Below, piece after piece: positions 6,934 through 14,674 of a stretch of DNA of 64,000 nucleotides. The first letter of the stretch is position 1, and every line of letters starts with the position of its first letter. The position numbers and the translations under genes are program-made. The notes under the pieces are model-generated. The model did not search any database, had not been told where the DNA came from, and saw nothing but the letters and a program-made list of their open reading frames with translations. Origin of the DNA: Pseudoxanthomonas suwonensis (GTDB lineage Bacteria; Pseudomonadota; Gammaproteobacteria; Xanthomonadales; Xanthomonadaceae); the NCBI RefSeq assembly GCF_010093235.1, contig NZ_PDWP01000008.1:59701-123700 (forward strand), given 5' to 3'.

Positions 6934-7569
6934 TTAAGACCCCGAGAAAGCGCAGATTGCATGCACGCCCAGGTAGCGACCCGATACCCAGGCGCTCCCA
7001 TTCTTGCCCCACCGAGCGCCCCAACTGTTCCGGATTAGGAAATGTGGTTCATTGCCATCCCAGCCAAGGCCAACTGCGGCAACTGCATGAAGTGCCAGGG
7101 GCTCGACTGGCTCAGGCTCAAAGGCAACCACATCTTCGATTGGATAGTAGAAGCTTCTTGTCAGGCGTAGACCAACACCGACCGGCACCAGTTGGCGCAA
7201 ACGGTCGCATATGATGCTAGTGCTCACCGGTAACAAGCTGACACCCCGGCCATGCAGAGGAAGGGTACTAGGCGGCGCTAGGACAGGGGGCTCAGGTTCA
7301 TGCGGCTGATAAGGAAAGTCATCCTCTACGGGTTGTCCCCTCGACACGGCGCGAAGCGCGGCACTCAATGGCACGCCATCCCCCGGCTTCCAGTCGCCTA
7401 CGAGGTGAGCCGCTCCCACATACGCATACTCGGGACTCAGCGGAATGAGCTCTCGGAGGGTCCCGAGGTTCACTTCCGACAATGCAAATGCGATACACGT
7501 GGGGCGTGTCCCTTGGTCACGGGCCGCAAGCTCCGCCTGCGGTAGAACGATTTCCACCTGGATCGTCAC
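6934..7569 (-). CDS. Papain-like (C1 family) cysteine protease
   Basis: A 211-residue protein with the complete C1 catalytic set: oxyanion Gln19 and nucleophile Cys25 in RDQGTRPTCIAFAL, catalytic His161 in LHAVAAVGLGWD, and Asn181 in NSWGARWGKNGSAWVS. There is no signal peptide and almost no propeptide, so it would be active in the cytoplasm unless inhibited. Its ATG overlaps the stop of the upstream ImmA-chagasin gene by four bases (ATGA). The upstream gene carries a domain resembling chagasin, the dedicated inhibitor of this protease class, so the two are probably an enzyme/inhibitor pair. Confidence 0.85.
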   Translation of the reverse strand: MTIQVEIVLPQAELAARDQGTRPTCIAFALSEVNLGTLRELIPLSPEYAYVGAAHLVGDWKPGDGVPLSAALRAVSRGQPVEDDFPYQPHEPEPPVLAPPSTLPLHGRGVSLLPVSTSIICDRLRQLVPVGVGLRLTRSFYYPIEDVVAFEPEPVEPLALHAVAAVGLGWDGNEPHFLIRNSWGARWGKNGSAWVSGRYLGVHAICAFSGS

Positions 7570-8570
7570 GCGTCCAAGCTCCCCTCCAGCAGTTTCCGCT
7601 TGGCGATGCTGGTCAATCCCGGGGAAATCGCCTCAAACTGCGCTTTGGTTTCAAAACGGCTAGCGGGCTCTTCGTTCTCCCAGGGGCGTGTCTCCTTCAT
7701 CGCGATGAGTGCAGCCACATCCGCCTTCGGCGCTTCATGCGAAACAAGGAACTCTGCCGCCCCTTCGCTTCCAAAAATCGGATCGGCATCGCGGTGCGGA
7801 TCCGGAGAGACCGCGATAGGTCGGACATGGAAGCCCTCTGAGACCAACTCATCGATGGACCAGAGGTAACCAGCGCTTGCGTGACGCTTCAAGCGAACAA
7901 CCAGCTGATCGCCGATTCGAGGCTCTAGCACGCAGTTGCGATCCCCTTCTTCAATGAGCCAGACGTCCTTATGCAGGTCAATGTCGTGGCTTTCCAGGAT
8001 GTCCTTCTTGATCTCCGCAGGGCGAACCTGGAGCAACGAGGTCGCATCAGTGCGTGAAATAAGCTGATGCCTCACCAAAGACCAAATGGTTGCCGAATAG
8101 CTGATGCCGAGCCGGAGAGCGAGCTGATAGAGGACGACTGGATGCCTAACAGTATGTGTCGTCCATTGCCTGCGCCGCATGTTGGCTGCGAGAAGACGGC
8201 GCGGCACCATCAACTGATACGAGAACCAGTCGGCCTCTATTTCCTGCCTACTGGCAGTTGAGCCGTAATCGAGTGACTCATCCCCAGTGGAACTGTGTCC
8301 CATAAAATAGTGCCCAAGTTCGTGGGCGCAAGTCATGTGAATAAGCCCCGCAGGACGCTCGGAGTTGATCAGGATTCCGGACCGTTCGTCGCGGATGAAC
8401 GCACCCAAGAGCTTTTCTAAGGGGCGTAGGAGGACGGTCACCTGCGCATTCAAGGCGACGAGAAACGGATCGACGCGTGTGTAGCCGTCCTGCTCCACCC
8501 GCTCCTTGGCTCCCGATTCCCGATAAACCTCGAAGGCACGAGCGGTAGCATCCTTGATGTGTGGGAGCAT
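7566..8570 (-). CDS. ImmA/IrrE metallopeptidase fused to a chagasin-like (I42) inhibitor domain
   Basis: A 334-residue protein. Residues about 25-135 are an ImmA/IrrE (COG2856) zinc peptidase with HELGH at 83-87 and the third-ligand region around Glu110/Glu112 (EIEADWFSYQLMVP); such enzymes typically cleave a partner XRE repressor. Residues about 213-312 resemble chagasin, inhibitor of papain proteases: IGDQLVVRL then ASAGYLW (loop NPTTGY/F), IFGSEGAAEF (loop GxGG) and ETRPWENEE (loop RPW). The start has AAGGAG overlapping the end of the XRE gene. A C1 protease follows immediately. The fusion suggests the sensor peptidase also holds the protease inactive. Confidence 0.8.
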   Translation of the reverse strand: MLPHIKDATARAFEVYRESGAKERVEQDGYTRVDPFLVALNAQVTVLLRPLEKLLGAFIRDERSGILINSERPAGLIHMTCAHELGHYFMGHSSTGDESLDYGSTASRQEIEADWFSYQLMVPRRLLAANMRRRQWTTHTVRHPVVLYQLALRLGISYSATIWSLVRHQLISRTDATSLLQVRPAEIKKDILESHDIDLHKDVWLIEEGDRNCVLEPRIGDQLVVRLKRHASAGYLWSIDELVSEGFHVRPIAVSPDPHRDADPIFGSEGAAEFLVSHEAPKADVAALIAMKETRPWENEEPASRFETKAQFEAISPGLTSIAKRKLLEGSLDA

Positions 8571-8573
8571 TCC

Positions 8574-8936
8574 CTACTCCTTATGGACGGTCCTGGGTGC
8601 CTGCTTGAGGAACTCCGCAAAGCGAGCCACTTCGTCCAAGTCGCGGTCCGACAAGCCTTTGATCGCGCGAGCGAGGAACGCGAGCTGCTCCGGTGCACTC
8701 GAAGCGGGTTCGATCCCGGTCAGGAGATACTCCATGCTCCTCCGATAGAGGCGTGCCAAGGCACTGAGCTCCGTAGACTGGACCTTGCGGGCGCCGGCTT
8801 CCATCTTGGTCACTGCAGGCCTGGAGACGCCCAGCGCGGCGGCAACTTCCTCCTGAGTCAAGCCCACGTACTCGCGTGCCAAACGCAGCCGTTCGCCCAT
8901 TTCCACCCGGTCGCTGTCCAGATCTGAGCTAGTCAT
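8574..8936 (-). CDS. XRE regulator partnered with ImmA peptidase
   Basis: A 120-residue protein with an XRE HTH at about residues 14-68 (LGVSRPAVTKMEAGAR recognition region) and a helical C terminus. XRE-ImmA pairs are a known regulatory unit in which the peptidase inactivates the repressor on a signal. The ATG at 8936 overlaps the end of the ACP-like gene (stop 8929-8931), and its own end carries the AAGGAG binding site of the ImmA gene, so all are translated as one operon. The likely operator is the palindrome at 9235-9248. Confidence 0.8.
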   Translation of the reverse strand: MTSSDLDSDRVEMGERLRLAREYVGLTQEEVAAALGVSRPAVTKMEAGARKVQSTELSALARLYRRSMEYLLTGIEPASSAPEQLAFLARAIKGLSDRDLDEVARFAEFLKQAPRTVHKE

Positions 8937-9210
8937 CGGGATGCTCTTGAAGGTAGCCAAGTACGGCCGAAGTTAGGTGCTTCACGAAGTCGTCTTTGGA
9001 AGCGTACCCACCCTTCTGAATCAGCAGGTCTGCTGGAAGCTTTCGCTGCACGAGGGTGTCTATCTGAAGCAAGACCTCGACAGCGGTGAGGGAGTCGAGT
9101 GGCGCGCCTACCAATCCAGACGTGTTAGTGGGGTCTTCTCCGCCATCTATGGCCATCTCGTCCCAGAACTGCTCAAGAACAGCCTCTATCTCTGCCTTTT
9201 GGTCCCCCAT
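8929..9210 (-). CDS. Acyl-carrier-protein-like small protein
   Basis: A 93-residue acidic protein. APLDSLTAVEVLLQID followed by RKLPADLL and a Tyr/Asp-rich segment resembles helix II of acyl carrier proteins, where the Ser of DSL receives 4'-phosphopantetheine. The first helix and overall length also fit. It is the first gene of the five-gene operon; ATG 9210 is chosen because GGGAGG lies six bases upstream. Why an ACP-like protein heads a regulator/protease operon is unclear; it might be a sensor, scaffold or target. Homology is weak enough that only the fold class is suggested. Confidence 0.5.
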   Translation of the reverse strand: MGDQKAEIEAVLEQFWDEMAIDGGEDPTNTSGLVGAPLDSLTAVEVLLQIDTLVQRKLPADLLIQKGGYASKDDFVKHLTSAVLGYLQEHPDD

Positions 9211-9234
9211 GGCGCCTCCCAATGATCCGTGATC

Positions 9235-9248
9235 GTACATGGATGTAC
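9235..9248. promoter_or_regulatory. Palindromic operator upstream of the five-gene operon
   Basis: GTACATGGATGTAC is a perfect 6-2-6 inverted repeat 25 bases upstream of the ACP-like start codon and next to AT-rich promoter-like sequence. Its position suggests it is the binding site of the operon's XRE regulator. Confidence 0.5.
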
Positions 9249-9479
9249 TAAAACCGTACCACGGCTGGGGGCTGACGCAAAATTAGGGGGCCGGCGATCT
9301 TGCCGGCCGCGCCATGCCGCTCGCCCCTCAGGGCTTTCCAGGAACTGAAGCCCCTTACGGCAAGTGAGGCCCTTCTCATGGTTGCGGTCTTGCCCCATAG
9401 TGACCTCTGGCAGCATTACAAACCCCGCAGCGGCATCCATGAACAGAAAAGTTCCGGTGTCATATATTGCTGGTGTTCG

Positions 9480-10313
9480 TACTGCTTCGCCCGGCCCTCG
9501 CACGCCTACCTCAACCTGTCCCCGGGCCTGGACTTCGAGACGAAGATCTTCGCCAAGACCAATGCCCCGGACCTTCTGCGCAGGGAGCTGGTGCGCCCCG
9601 GCTACCGACCCAGTCCGATCGCCCTGGGCATCAACACGGACGCCTACCAGCCGCTGGAGCGGAAGCTGCAGCTGACCCGGCGGCTGATGGAAGTGCTGGT
9701 GGAGTGCCGGCATCCCTTCACCCTGATCACCAAGAACGCGCTCATCGAGCGCGACCTGGACCTGCTGCGGGAGGCCGCGAAGCAGGAGCTGGTGCACGTG
9801 CACTTCTCGGTGACCACGCTCGATCCGCACCTCAGCGCCAGGCTGGAGCCACGTGCCGCGGCCCCGCATGCGCGCCTGCGGGCGATGCGGAACCTGCACG
9901 AGGCCGGCGTACCGGTCGGGGTGATGTTCGCGCCGGCGATTCCCTGGGTGAACGACCACGAGCTGGAACGGGTACTGGAAGCGGCGCGTGAGGCCGGCGC
10001 CAGCAGTGCCGGCTACGTGCTGTTGCGCCTGCCCCACGAGGTCGCGCCGCTGTTCCGCGACTGGCTGCAGGCGCACGTGCCGGACCGCGCGGAGCACGTG
10101 ATGAGCACGGTGCAGCAGATGCGTGGTGGGCGCGACTACGACCCGGGCTTTGGCACGCGCATGCGCGGGCAGGGCCGCTACGCCGACCTGCTGGAGCAGC
10201 GTTTCGCCCTGGCCTGGCGGCGTTTCGGCTACGCCACCGCGCGCCAGCGCCCGCTGGACTGCAGCGGCTTCCAGCCGCCACGGCCGCCCTCGCCGCAGGG
10301 GGAGCTGTTCTGA
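9480..10313 (+). pseudogene. 5'-truncated PA0069-family radical SAM gene at the island junction
   Basis: From YCFARPSHAYLNLSPGLDFETKIF onward the frame is a PA0069/SplB-like radical SAM protein and stays intact to a natural-looking C terminus. The N-terminal part is gone: instead of C-x3-C-x2-C there is Cys-Trp-Cys-Ser-Tyr-Cys, so the first cluster Cys is missing and about 60-80 family residues are replaced by unrelated low-GC sequence. The frame opens at 9300, but that segment has no resemblance to the family. Base composition changes at the same point. The simplest reading is that the island inserted here and disrupted the gene. Confidence 0.8.
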
Positions 10314-10329
10314 AGCGGCGCGCGTGCGG

Positions 10330-11460
10330 TCATGGCCTGGTGACCGGGTAGGCCAGCAGGATCACCAGGTCGTCCTCCCCCGCCTGTTCGATCGCATGGG
10401 TGCTGCCGGGCCTGGTCAGCATGGCGTCGCCCGGACCCACGTCGTGCACCTTGCCGTCCAGCACGTAGCGGCCACGGCCGGCGAGCACGTAGTAGATCTC
10501 GTCCTTGTGGTGCTGGTGCAGGCCGATGCCGGCGCCCTTGTGCAGCACGCGCTTGCGCATCACGAAGGAGAGGCCGTCGGCATCGGCGAACAGCGGATAG
10601 GCGGTGGTGCTGCCGGCGCCGCCGTGCGGACCGGGCTGGGCGCGGGCCAGCGCCGCCTCGTTCACCACCTGCGAAGGACGCGGCTGGGCGGCTGCATCCT
10701 GCCGCGCGGTGGCCGGGGCGCCGCAGTCAGTGTCGCGCACCACGTGCCGTTCCAGCGCCGGATCCAGCGTCTTCCAGTCGCGCACCACCAGGCACGCGAC
10801 CATCGTCGCGCCGGCCGCCGAAAAGTGGGTGTCGTCGGCGATGCCGCGTTCCGGCACGTGCTCGTAATAGGCGCGCGAGGCTTCCTCGCCGAGCGCGCGG
10901 ACCCAGTCGCGGCTGCTGGCGTTGAGGTCGACCAGCGCCACCTGCTCGCGCCGGGCCAGCTCGCGCATGGCATCGGTGTAGCGGGCGTGGGTGTCCAGCA
11001 GCGAGCCGAAGCTCCAGATCCGCCGGGTCACCGGGGTGATCAGTACCGGCGTGGCACCGCGCGTGCGCGCCAGCTCCACGTAGCGCATGAGCCAGCGCGG
11101 GTATTCCTCGCGCGGTTCGGTGTAGCGGCCGGGGTCTTCCTGCTTGGCGTCGTTGTGCCCGAACTGCACCAGCAGCACGTCGCCGCGGCGCAGCTCGCGG
11201 GCGATGGCATCCAGCCGGCCTTCGGCGATGAAGCTGCGCGAGCTGCGCCCGCCGATGGCGTGGTTGCGCACCTCGAACGCACCCGGGTCCAGGAAACCCT
11301 GCAGGTGCTGGCCCCAGCCGTTGCGCGGCGCGCGCGCGGGGCCGTACCCGGCGGCGGTGGAACCGGCGGCGATGAACACCCGCCGCGGCGGGGGCGCCGC
11401 GCCCGCCAGCAGCGGCACGGCCAGCAGGAGCAGGGTGGCAATGCGGGGCAGGATGCTCAT
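10330..11460 (-). CDS. Secreted SGNH acetylesterase (CE12-like) fused to a cupin
   Basis: A 376-residue protein. A Sec signal (residues 1-24) precedes an SGNH esterase like rhamnogalacturonan acetylesterase, with FGHND in block III and DDTHFSAAG in block V. Block I reads AAGSTAAG rather than GDST, so the Ser is kept but the usual Asp is lost. Residues about 295-375 are a cupin: HQHHKDE, GRGRYVLDG and GSTHAI. ATG 11460 follows GGGAGG. It is the last gene after kduI and kduD on the same strand. It probably removes acetyl groups from pectin in the periplasm; the cupin could bind uronate or metal. Confidence 0.8.
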   Translation of the reverse strand: MSILPRIATLLLLAVPLLAGAAPPPRRVFIAAGSTAAGYGPARAPRNGWGQHLQGFLDPGAFEVRNHAIGGRSSRSFIAEGRLDAIARELRRGDVLLVQFGHNDAKQEDPGRYTEPREEYPRWLMRYVELARTRGATPVLITPVTRRIWSFGSLLDTHARYTDAMRELARREQVALVDLNASSRDWVRALGEEASRAYYEHVPERGIADDTHFSAAGATMVACLVVRDWKTLDPALERHVVRDTDCGAPATARQDAAAQPRPSQVVNEAALARAQPGPHGGAGSTTAYPLFADADGLSFVMRKRVLHKGAGIGLHQHHKDEIYYVLAGRGRYVLDGKVHDVGPGDAMLTRPGSTHAIEQAGEDDLVILLAYPVTRP

Positions 11461-11628
11461 GGGGCCTCCCAGGGATGCCAGGCAGTCGGTGCCTGGCATC
11501 GGGACCTGGCCCGGCCGCGGAGAGAGAGGGTGGACGTCGCCTCTCGCCAGGCGGCGCCCACACGACCGCGGCCAGGTCCCTTCCAAAGCCAGGGCGAAGG
11601 CGGACGGCGGCGGCCGTCCGCACCGGCT

Positions 11629-12387
11629 TCAGCGCGCCAGCCAGCCGCCGTCGCCCGGGATCACCGCGCCGTTGACGTAGTCCGAGGCGCGGCTGGCCAG
11701 GAACACCGCCGTGCCGCCCAGGTCCGCCGGCACGCCCCAGCGGCCGGCCGGGATGCGGTCGAGGATCGCCTTGCTGCGCTCCTCGTCGGCGCGCAGCTGC
11801 GCGGTGTTGTCGGTGGCCATGTAGCCCGGGGCGATGGCGTTGATGTTGATGCCCTTGCCCGCCCACTCGTTGGCCAGCAGCCGGGTGATGCCGGCGATGC
11901 CGCTCTTGGAAGCGGTGTACGAGGCCACGCGGATGCCGCCCTGGAACGACAGCATCGAGGCGATGTTGATGATCTTGCCGCTGCCCTGGGCGATGAAGCG
12001 TCGGCCTGCGGCCTGCGACATGAAGAACGCGGACTTGATGTTGACGTTCATGACGTCGTCCCAGTCCTTCTCGCTGAAGTCCACCGCGTCGGCGCGGCGG
12101 ATCAGGCCGGCGTTGTTGACCAGGATGTCCAGGCCGCCGAGGCCGGCGACGGTTTCCTCGACCAGGCGCGCGACCGGCTCGATCGAGATCAGGTTGGCTT
12201 CCAGGTTGAGGAAGCGGCGGCCCAGCGCACGCACCTTCTCGCCGGTTTCCTCGGCCGCGACGATGCCGGCGGCGGCGATGTCGGCGCCGGCTTCGGCCAG
12301 CGCCAGCGCGATGCCCTGGCCCAGGCCGGTGTTGGCGCCGGTGACCAGCGCGACCTTGCCTTCCAGACTGAACGGGTTGTTTGCCAT
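11629..12387 (-). CDS. kduD: KduD-type 2-dehydro-3-deoxy-D-gluconate 5-dehydrogenase
   Basis: A 252-residue short-chain dehydrogenase with TGANTGLGQG for NAD(P) binding, NNAG, and the catalytic YTASK. Overall it is very close to KduD, which reduces 2,5-diketo-3-deoxygluconate (DKII) to 2-keto-3-deoxygluconate in pectin breakdown. It lies downstream of kduI and upstream of the esterase-cupin gene. The start ATG at 12387 is followed directly by the family N terminus ANNPFSLEGKVALVTG. Confidence 0.92.
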   Translation of the reverse strand: MANNPFSLEGKVALVTGANTGLGQGIALALAEAGADIAAAGIVAAEETGEKVRALGRRFLNLEANLISIEPVARLVEETVAGLGGLDILVNNAGLIRRADAVDFSEKDWDDVMNVNIKSAFFMSQAAGRRFIAQGSGKIINIASMLSFQGGIRVASYTASKSGIAGITRLLANEWAGKGININAIAPGYMATDNTAQLRADEERSKAILDRIPAGRWGVPADLGGTAVFLASRASDYVNGAVIPGDGGWLAR

Positions 12388-12521
12388 GAGCGGTCCTCGG
12401 TTCTGGCCGGCGGCGTCATGGCCGCCGGATGCATGGGAAGCCGGGGGGTGTCCCGGCGCATCGGGAGCTGCGCCGGCGGTCCACCGGCGAGGGGCGCCGC
12501 CGGCGGGCGGCGGCGCGGGCA

Positions 12522-13370
12522 TTACTTGAGCTGGCAGATGTCCAGCACGTGCATGTCGGTGTAGTCCAGGTTCTCGCCGCCCATCGCCCAGATGAAGGCG
12601 TAGTTGGAGGTTCCCGATCCCATGTGGATCGACCACGGCGGCGAGACCACGGCCTCGTCGTTGCGCATGACGATGTGCCGCTGCTGGTCCGGCTGGCCCA
12701 TGAAGTGGTAGACGCGGTCGTCCGCGCCCAGGTCGAAGTAGAAATAGACCTCGCTGCGGCGGTCGTGCAGGTGCGGCGGCATGGTGTTCCACACGCTGCC
12801 CGGCTTGAGCACGGTCAGGCCCAGCAGCAGCTGCGAGGACTGGCAGGTGGACGGCACGATGAACTGGTAGATGGTGCGCTCGTTGCTGGTCTCCAGCGCG
12901 CCGCGGTCCAGGGCCACGGCGTCCTTGATCGACAGCTTCTTCGTCTCGAAGCGGGCGTGCGCCGGGGTCGAGGCGAGGTAGAACTTGGCCGGGCTGGATG
13001 CGTCGGCCGAGGAGAAGCTGACCTCCTCGCTGCCCATGGCCACGTACAGGCCGTCCTTCGGGCCAAGCACGTACTCGGTGCCGTCGACGGTCACCGTGCC
13101 GGTGCCGGCGCCGACGTTGATCACGCCCAGCTCGCGGCGCTCCAGGAACGGCTTGCCCGCGGCCGAGGCCGGCTCGACCTGGCGCGGCAGCGACACGGTC
13201 TTGCCAACCGGGGCGGCACCGCCGATCACGAAGCGCTCGTAATGGGTGTAGTTCAGGCGGACCTCGTCGGCGGCGAACAGCTCGCCGATCAGGTACAGGT
13301 CGCGCAGCTCGTCGTTGCTGGCGCCCTGCATCACGCCGGGATGAGTCGCGTAATAGGTCTTCTGGTACAT
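12522..13370 (-). CDS. kduI: 5-keto-4-deoxyuronate isomerase
   Basis: A 282-residue protein matching KduI over its full length. KduI is a cupin-fold zinc enzyme that converts 5-keto-4-deoxyuronate (DKI) to DKII. The metal-binding segment [16 protein letters not shown] is clear, and the N terminus [11 protein letters not shown] is typical. A frame six codons longer exists, but ATG 13370 gives the family length. The shared operator motif lies about 70 bases upstream (13439-13455). It heads a kduI-kduD-esterase set. Confidence 0.95.
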   Translation of the reverse strand: MYQKTYYATHPGVMQGASNDELRDLYLIGELFAADEVRLNYTHYERFVIGGAAPVGKTVSLPRQVEPASAAGKPFLERRELGVINVGAGTGTVTVDGTEYVLGPKDGLYVAMGSEEVSFSSADASSPAKFYLASTPAHARFETKKLSIKDAVALDRGALETSNERTIYQFIVPSTCQSSQLLLGLTVLKPGSVWNTMPPHLHDRRSEVYFYFDLGADDRVYHFMGQPDQQRHIVMRNDEAVVSPPWSIHMGSGTSNYAFIWAMGGENLDYTDMHVLDICQLK

Positions 13371-13438
13371 CGGTACGGCTCCTGGCAAGCGGGGGACCGG
13401 GGGCGGTCCCTATCCATCGCGGATGATTCTAGGCCTTC

Positions 13439-13455
13439 TGGTAACCGGTGTCATT
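13439..13455 (-). promoter_or_regulatory. Pectin-regulon operator motif, kduI promoter
   Basis: Minus-strand AATGACACCGGTTACCA, the most symmetric of the copies, centred on CCGG as is common for LacI-family operators. It lies upstream of kduI and downstream of the LacI-type gene. Confidence 0.7.
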
Positions 13456-13506
13456 CTGCGCTGCGCCATTCCGCGCGGGGCGCGGGAAGGCAGGGGGAAA
13501 GCCGCC

Positions 13507-14571
13507 TCAGGGCGGTGGCTGGCAGGAGTCGCGGACGATCAGGTGCGGGCGCACGCTGGCAACCGCCAGCGGGGCGGTATCGGTGCGGATCAGGGTTCCG
13601 GCGGCGATCCGGCCGGTGTCGCGGGTATGCCGGCGGACCGAGGTCAGCGACGGCCACAGGCGCGAGGCCAGCGGGCTGTCGTCGTAGCCGACCACCGACA
13701 GGTCGCGCGGGATGCTGATGCCCGCGCGCAGTGCGACCTTGTACACGCCGGCCGCCATCTCGTCGTTGCCGCAGAAGATCGCGGTCGGGCGCTGCCTGGC
13801 CGCGAACAGCTTCTCGGCCGCGGCCACGCCGGACTCGAAGGTGTAGCTGGCCTCGATGATGCGCGCCTTCGGCACCTCCACGCCGCGCTGGGCCAGGGTG
13901 TCGAGGAAGCCGTTGGTGCGTTCGATGGCCGAGCGGTAGGTCAGCGGGCCGGTGATCAGGGCGATGTCGCGGTGGCCGAGGGTCAGCAGGTAGTCGGCCG
14001 CCTCGACCGCACCCTCGCGGTCGTGGGTGACGATCATGCGGCCGTCGTTGTCCTCGAAGCCCACCGGCACGATGCGGCTGTAGCGGCAGCCCAGTTCGGC
14101 CAGCATGTCCGCGAGCTTCTGGTCCTCCGAGGCGCGCGGCACCAGCATCACCCCGTGCAGCTTCTGCTGCTGGACGAAGCGGCGCACCCCGTCGATGTAA
14201 TTCGGCGTGCGGCTGTCGCAGGGGTGCACCACCAGCTCGAAGCCCGAATCGCGCAGCGCGTCCAGCGCGCCGTACTGCATGTCGACGATGTACTGCGCGG
14301 TCGGGTTGTCGTAGACCATGCCGATCAGGAACGAGCGCCGGAACGCCAGCCCGCGGGCCAGCGGGTCGGGCGTGTAGCCGACTTCCCGCATCAGCGCCTC
14401 GACCTTCTCGCGGGTGTCCTTGCGGACCAGGGGCGAGTTGTTGATGATCCGCGAAACGGTCTTCTTCGACACCCCCGCCAGGCGGGCGATGTCGTTGATG
14501 GTGGCTGCCTTGCCGGAGGGAATCCGGGAGGCCGTATCTGGGCTCTTGCGCGCGGGCATGTTCGGCTTCAC
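13507..14571 (-). CDS. LacI-family regulator of the pectin locus (KdgR-like)
   Basis: A 354-residue LacI-type repressor: HTH TINDIARLAGVSKKTVSRII (about residues 24-43) followed by a periplasmic-binding-protein-like ligand domain starting GMVYDNPTAQYIVDMQ. It lies between the TRAP transporter and kduI inside the pectin locus. The repeated ATGACACCG motif with a CCGG centre in front of all units is probably its operator; the ligand would be a pathway intermediate such as KDG, by analogy with KdgR-type LacI proteins. The start is GTG 14571 or ATG 14559; neither has a good ribosome binding site. Confidence 0.85.
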   Translation of the reverse strand: MKPNMPARKSPDTASRIPSGKAATINDIARLAGVSKKTVSRIINNSPLVRKDTREKVEALMREVGYTPDPLARGLAFRRSFLIGMVYDNPTAQYIVDMQYGALDALRDSGFELVVHPCDSRTPNYIDGVRRFVQQQKLHGVMLVPRASEDQKLADMLAELGCRYSRIVPVGFEDNDGRMIVTHDREGAVEAADYLLTLGHRDIALITGPLTYRSAIERTNGFLDTLAQRGVEVPKARIIEASYTFESGVAAAEKLFAARQRPTAIFCGNDEMAAGVYKVALRAGISIPRDLSVVGYDDSPLASRLWPSLTSVRRHTRDTGRIAAGTLIRTDTAPLAVASVRPHLIVRDSCQPPP

Positions 14572-14674
14572 GGGAATATCGGTTGGATTCTAGCCGGAGC
14601 CGCGGCCCGGCGAGGGGCGGGGCACGCCAGGCGGCCCGCGGCGGCCGGGCTTGCCGCCGTCCCGGGCGCCCGGA

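Noticed and set aside
8700..8725. GGTTCGATCC resembling a tRNA T arm
   Set aside because: It lies inside the XRE gene in frame, and no acceptor, D or anticodon arms can be folded around it.
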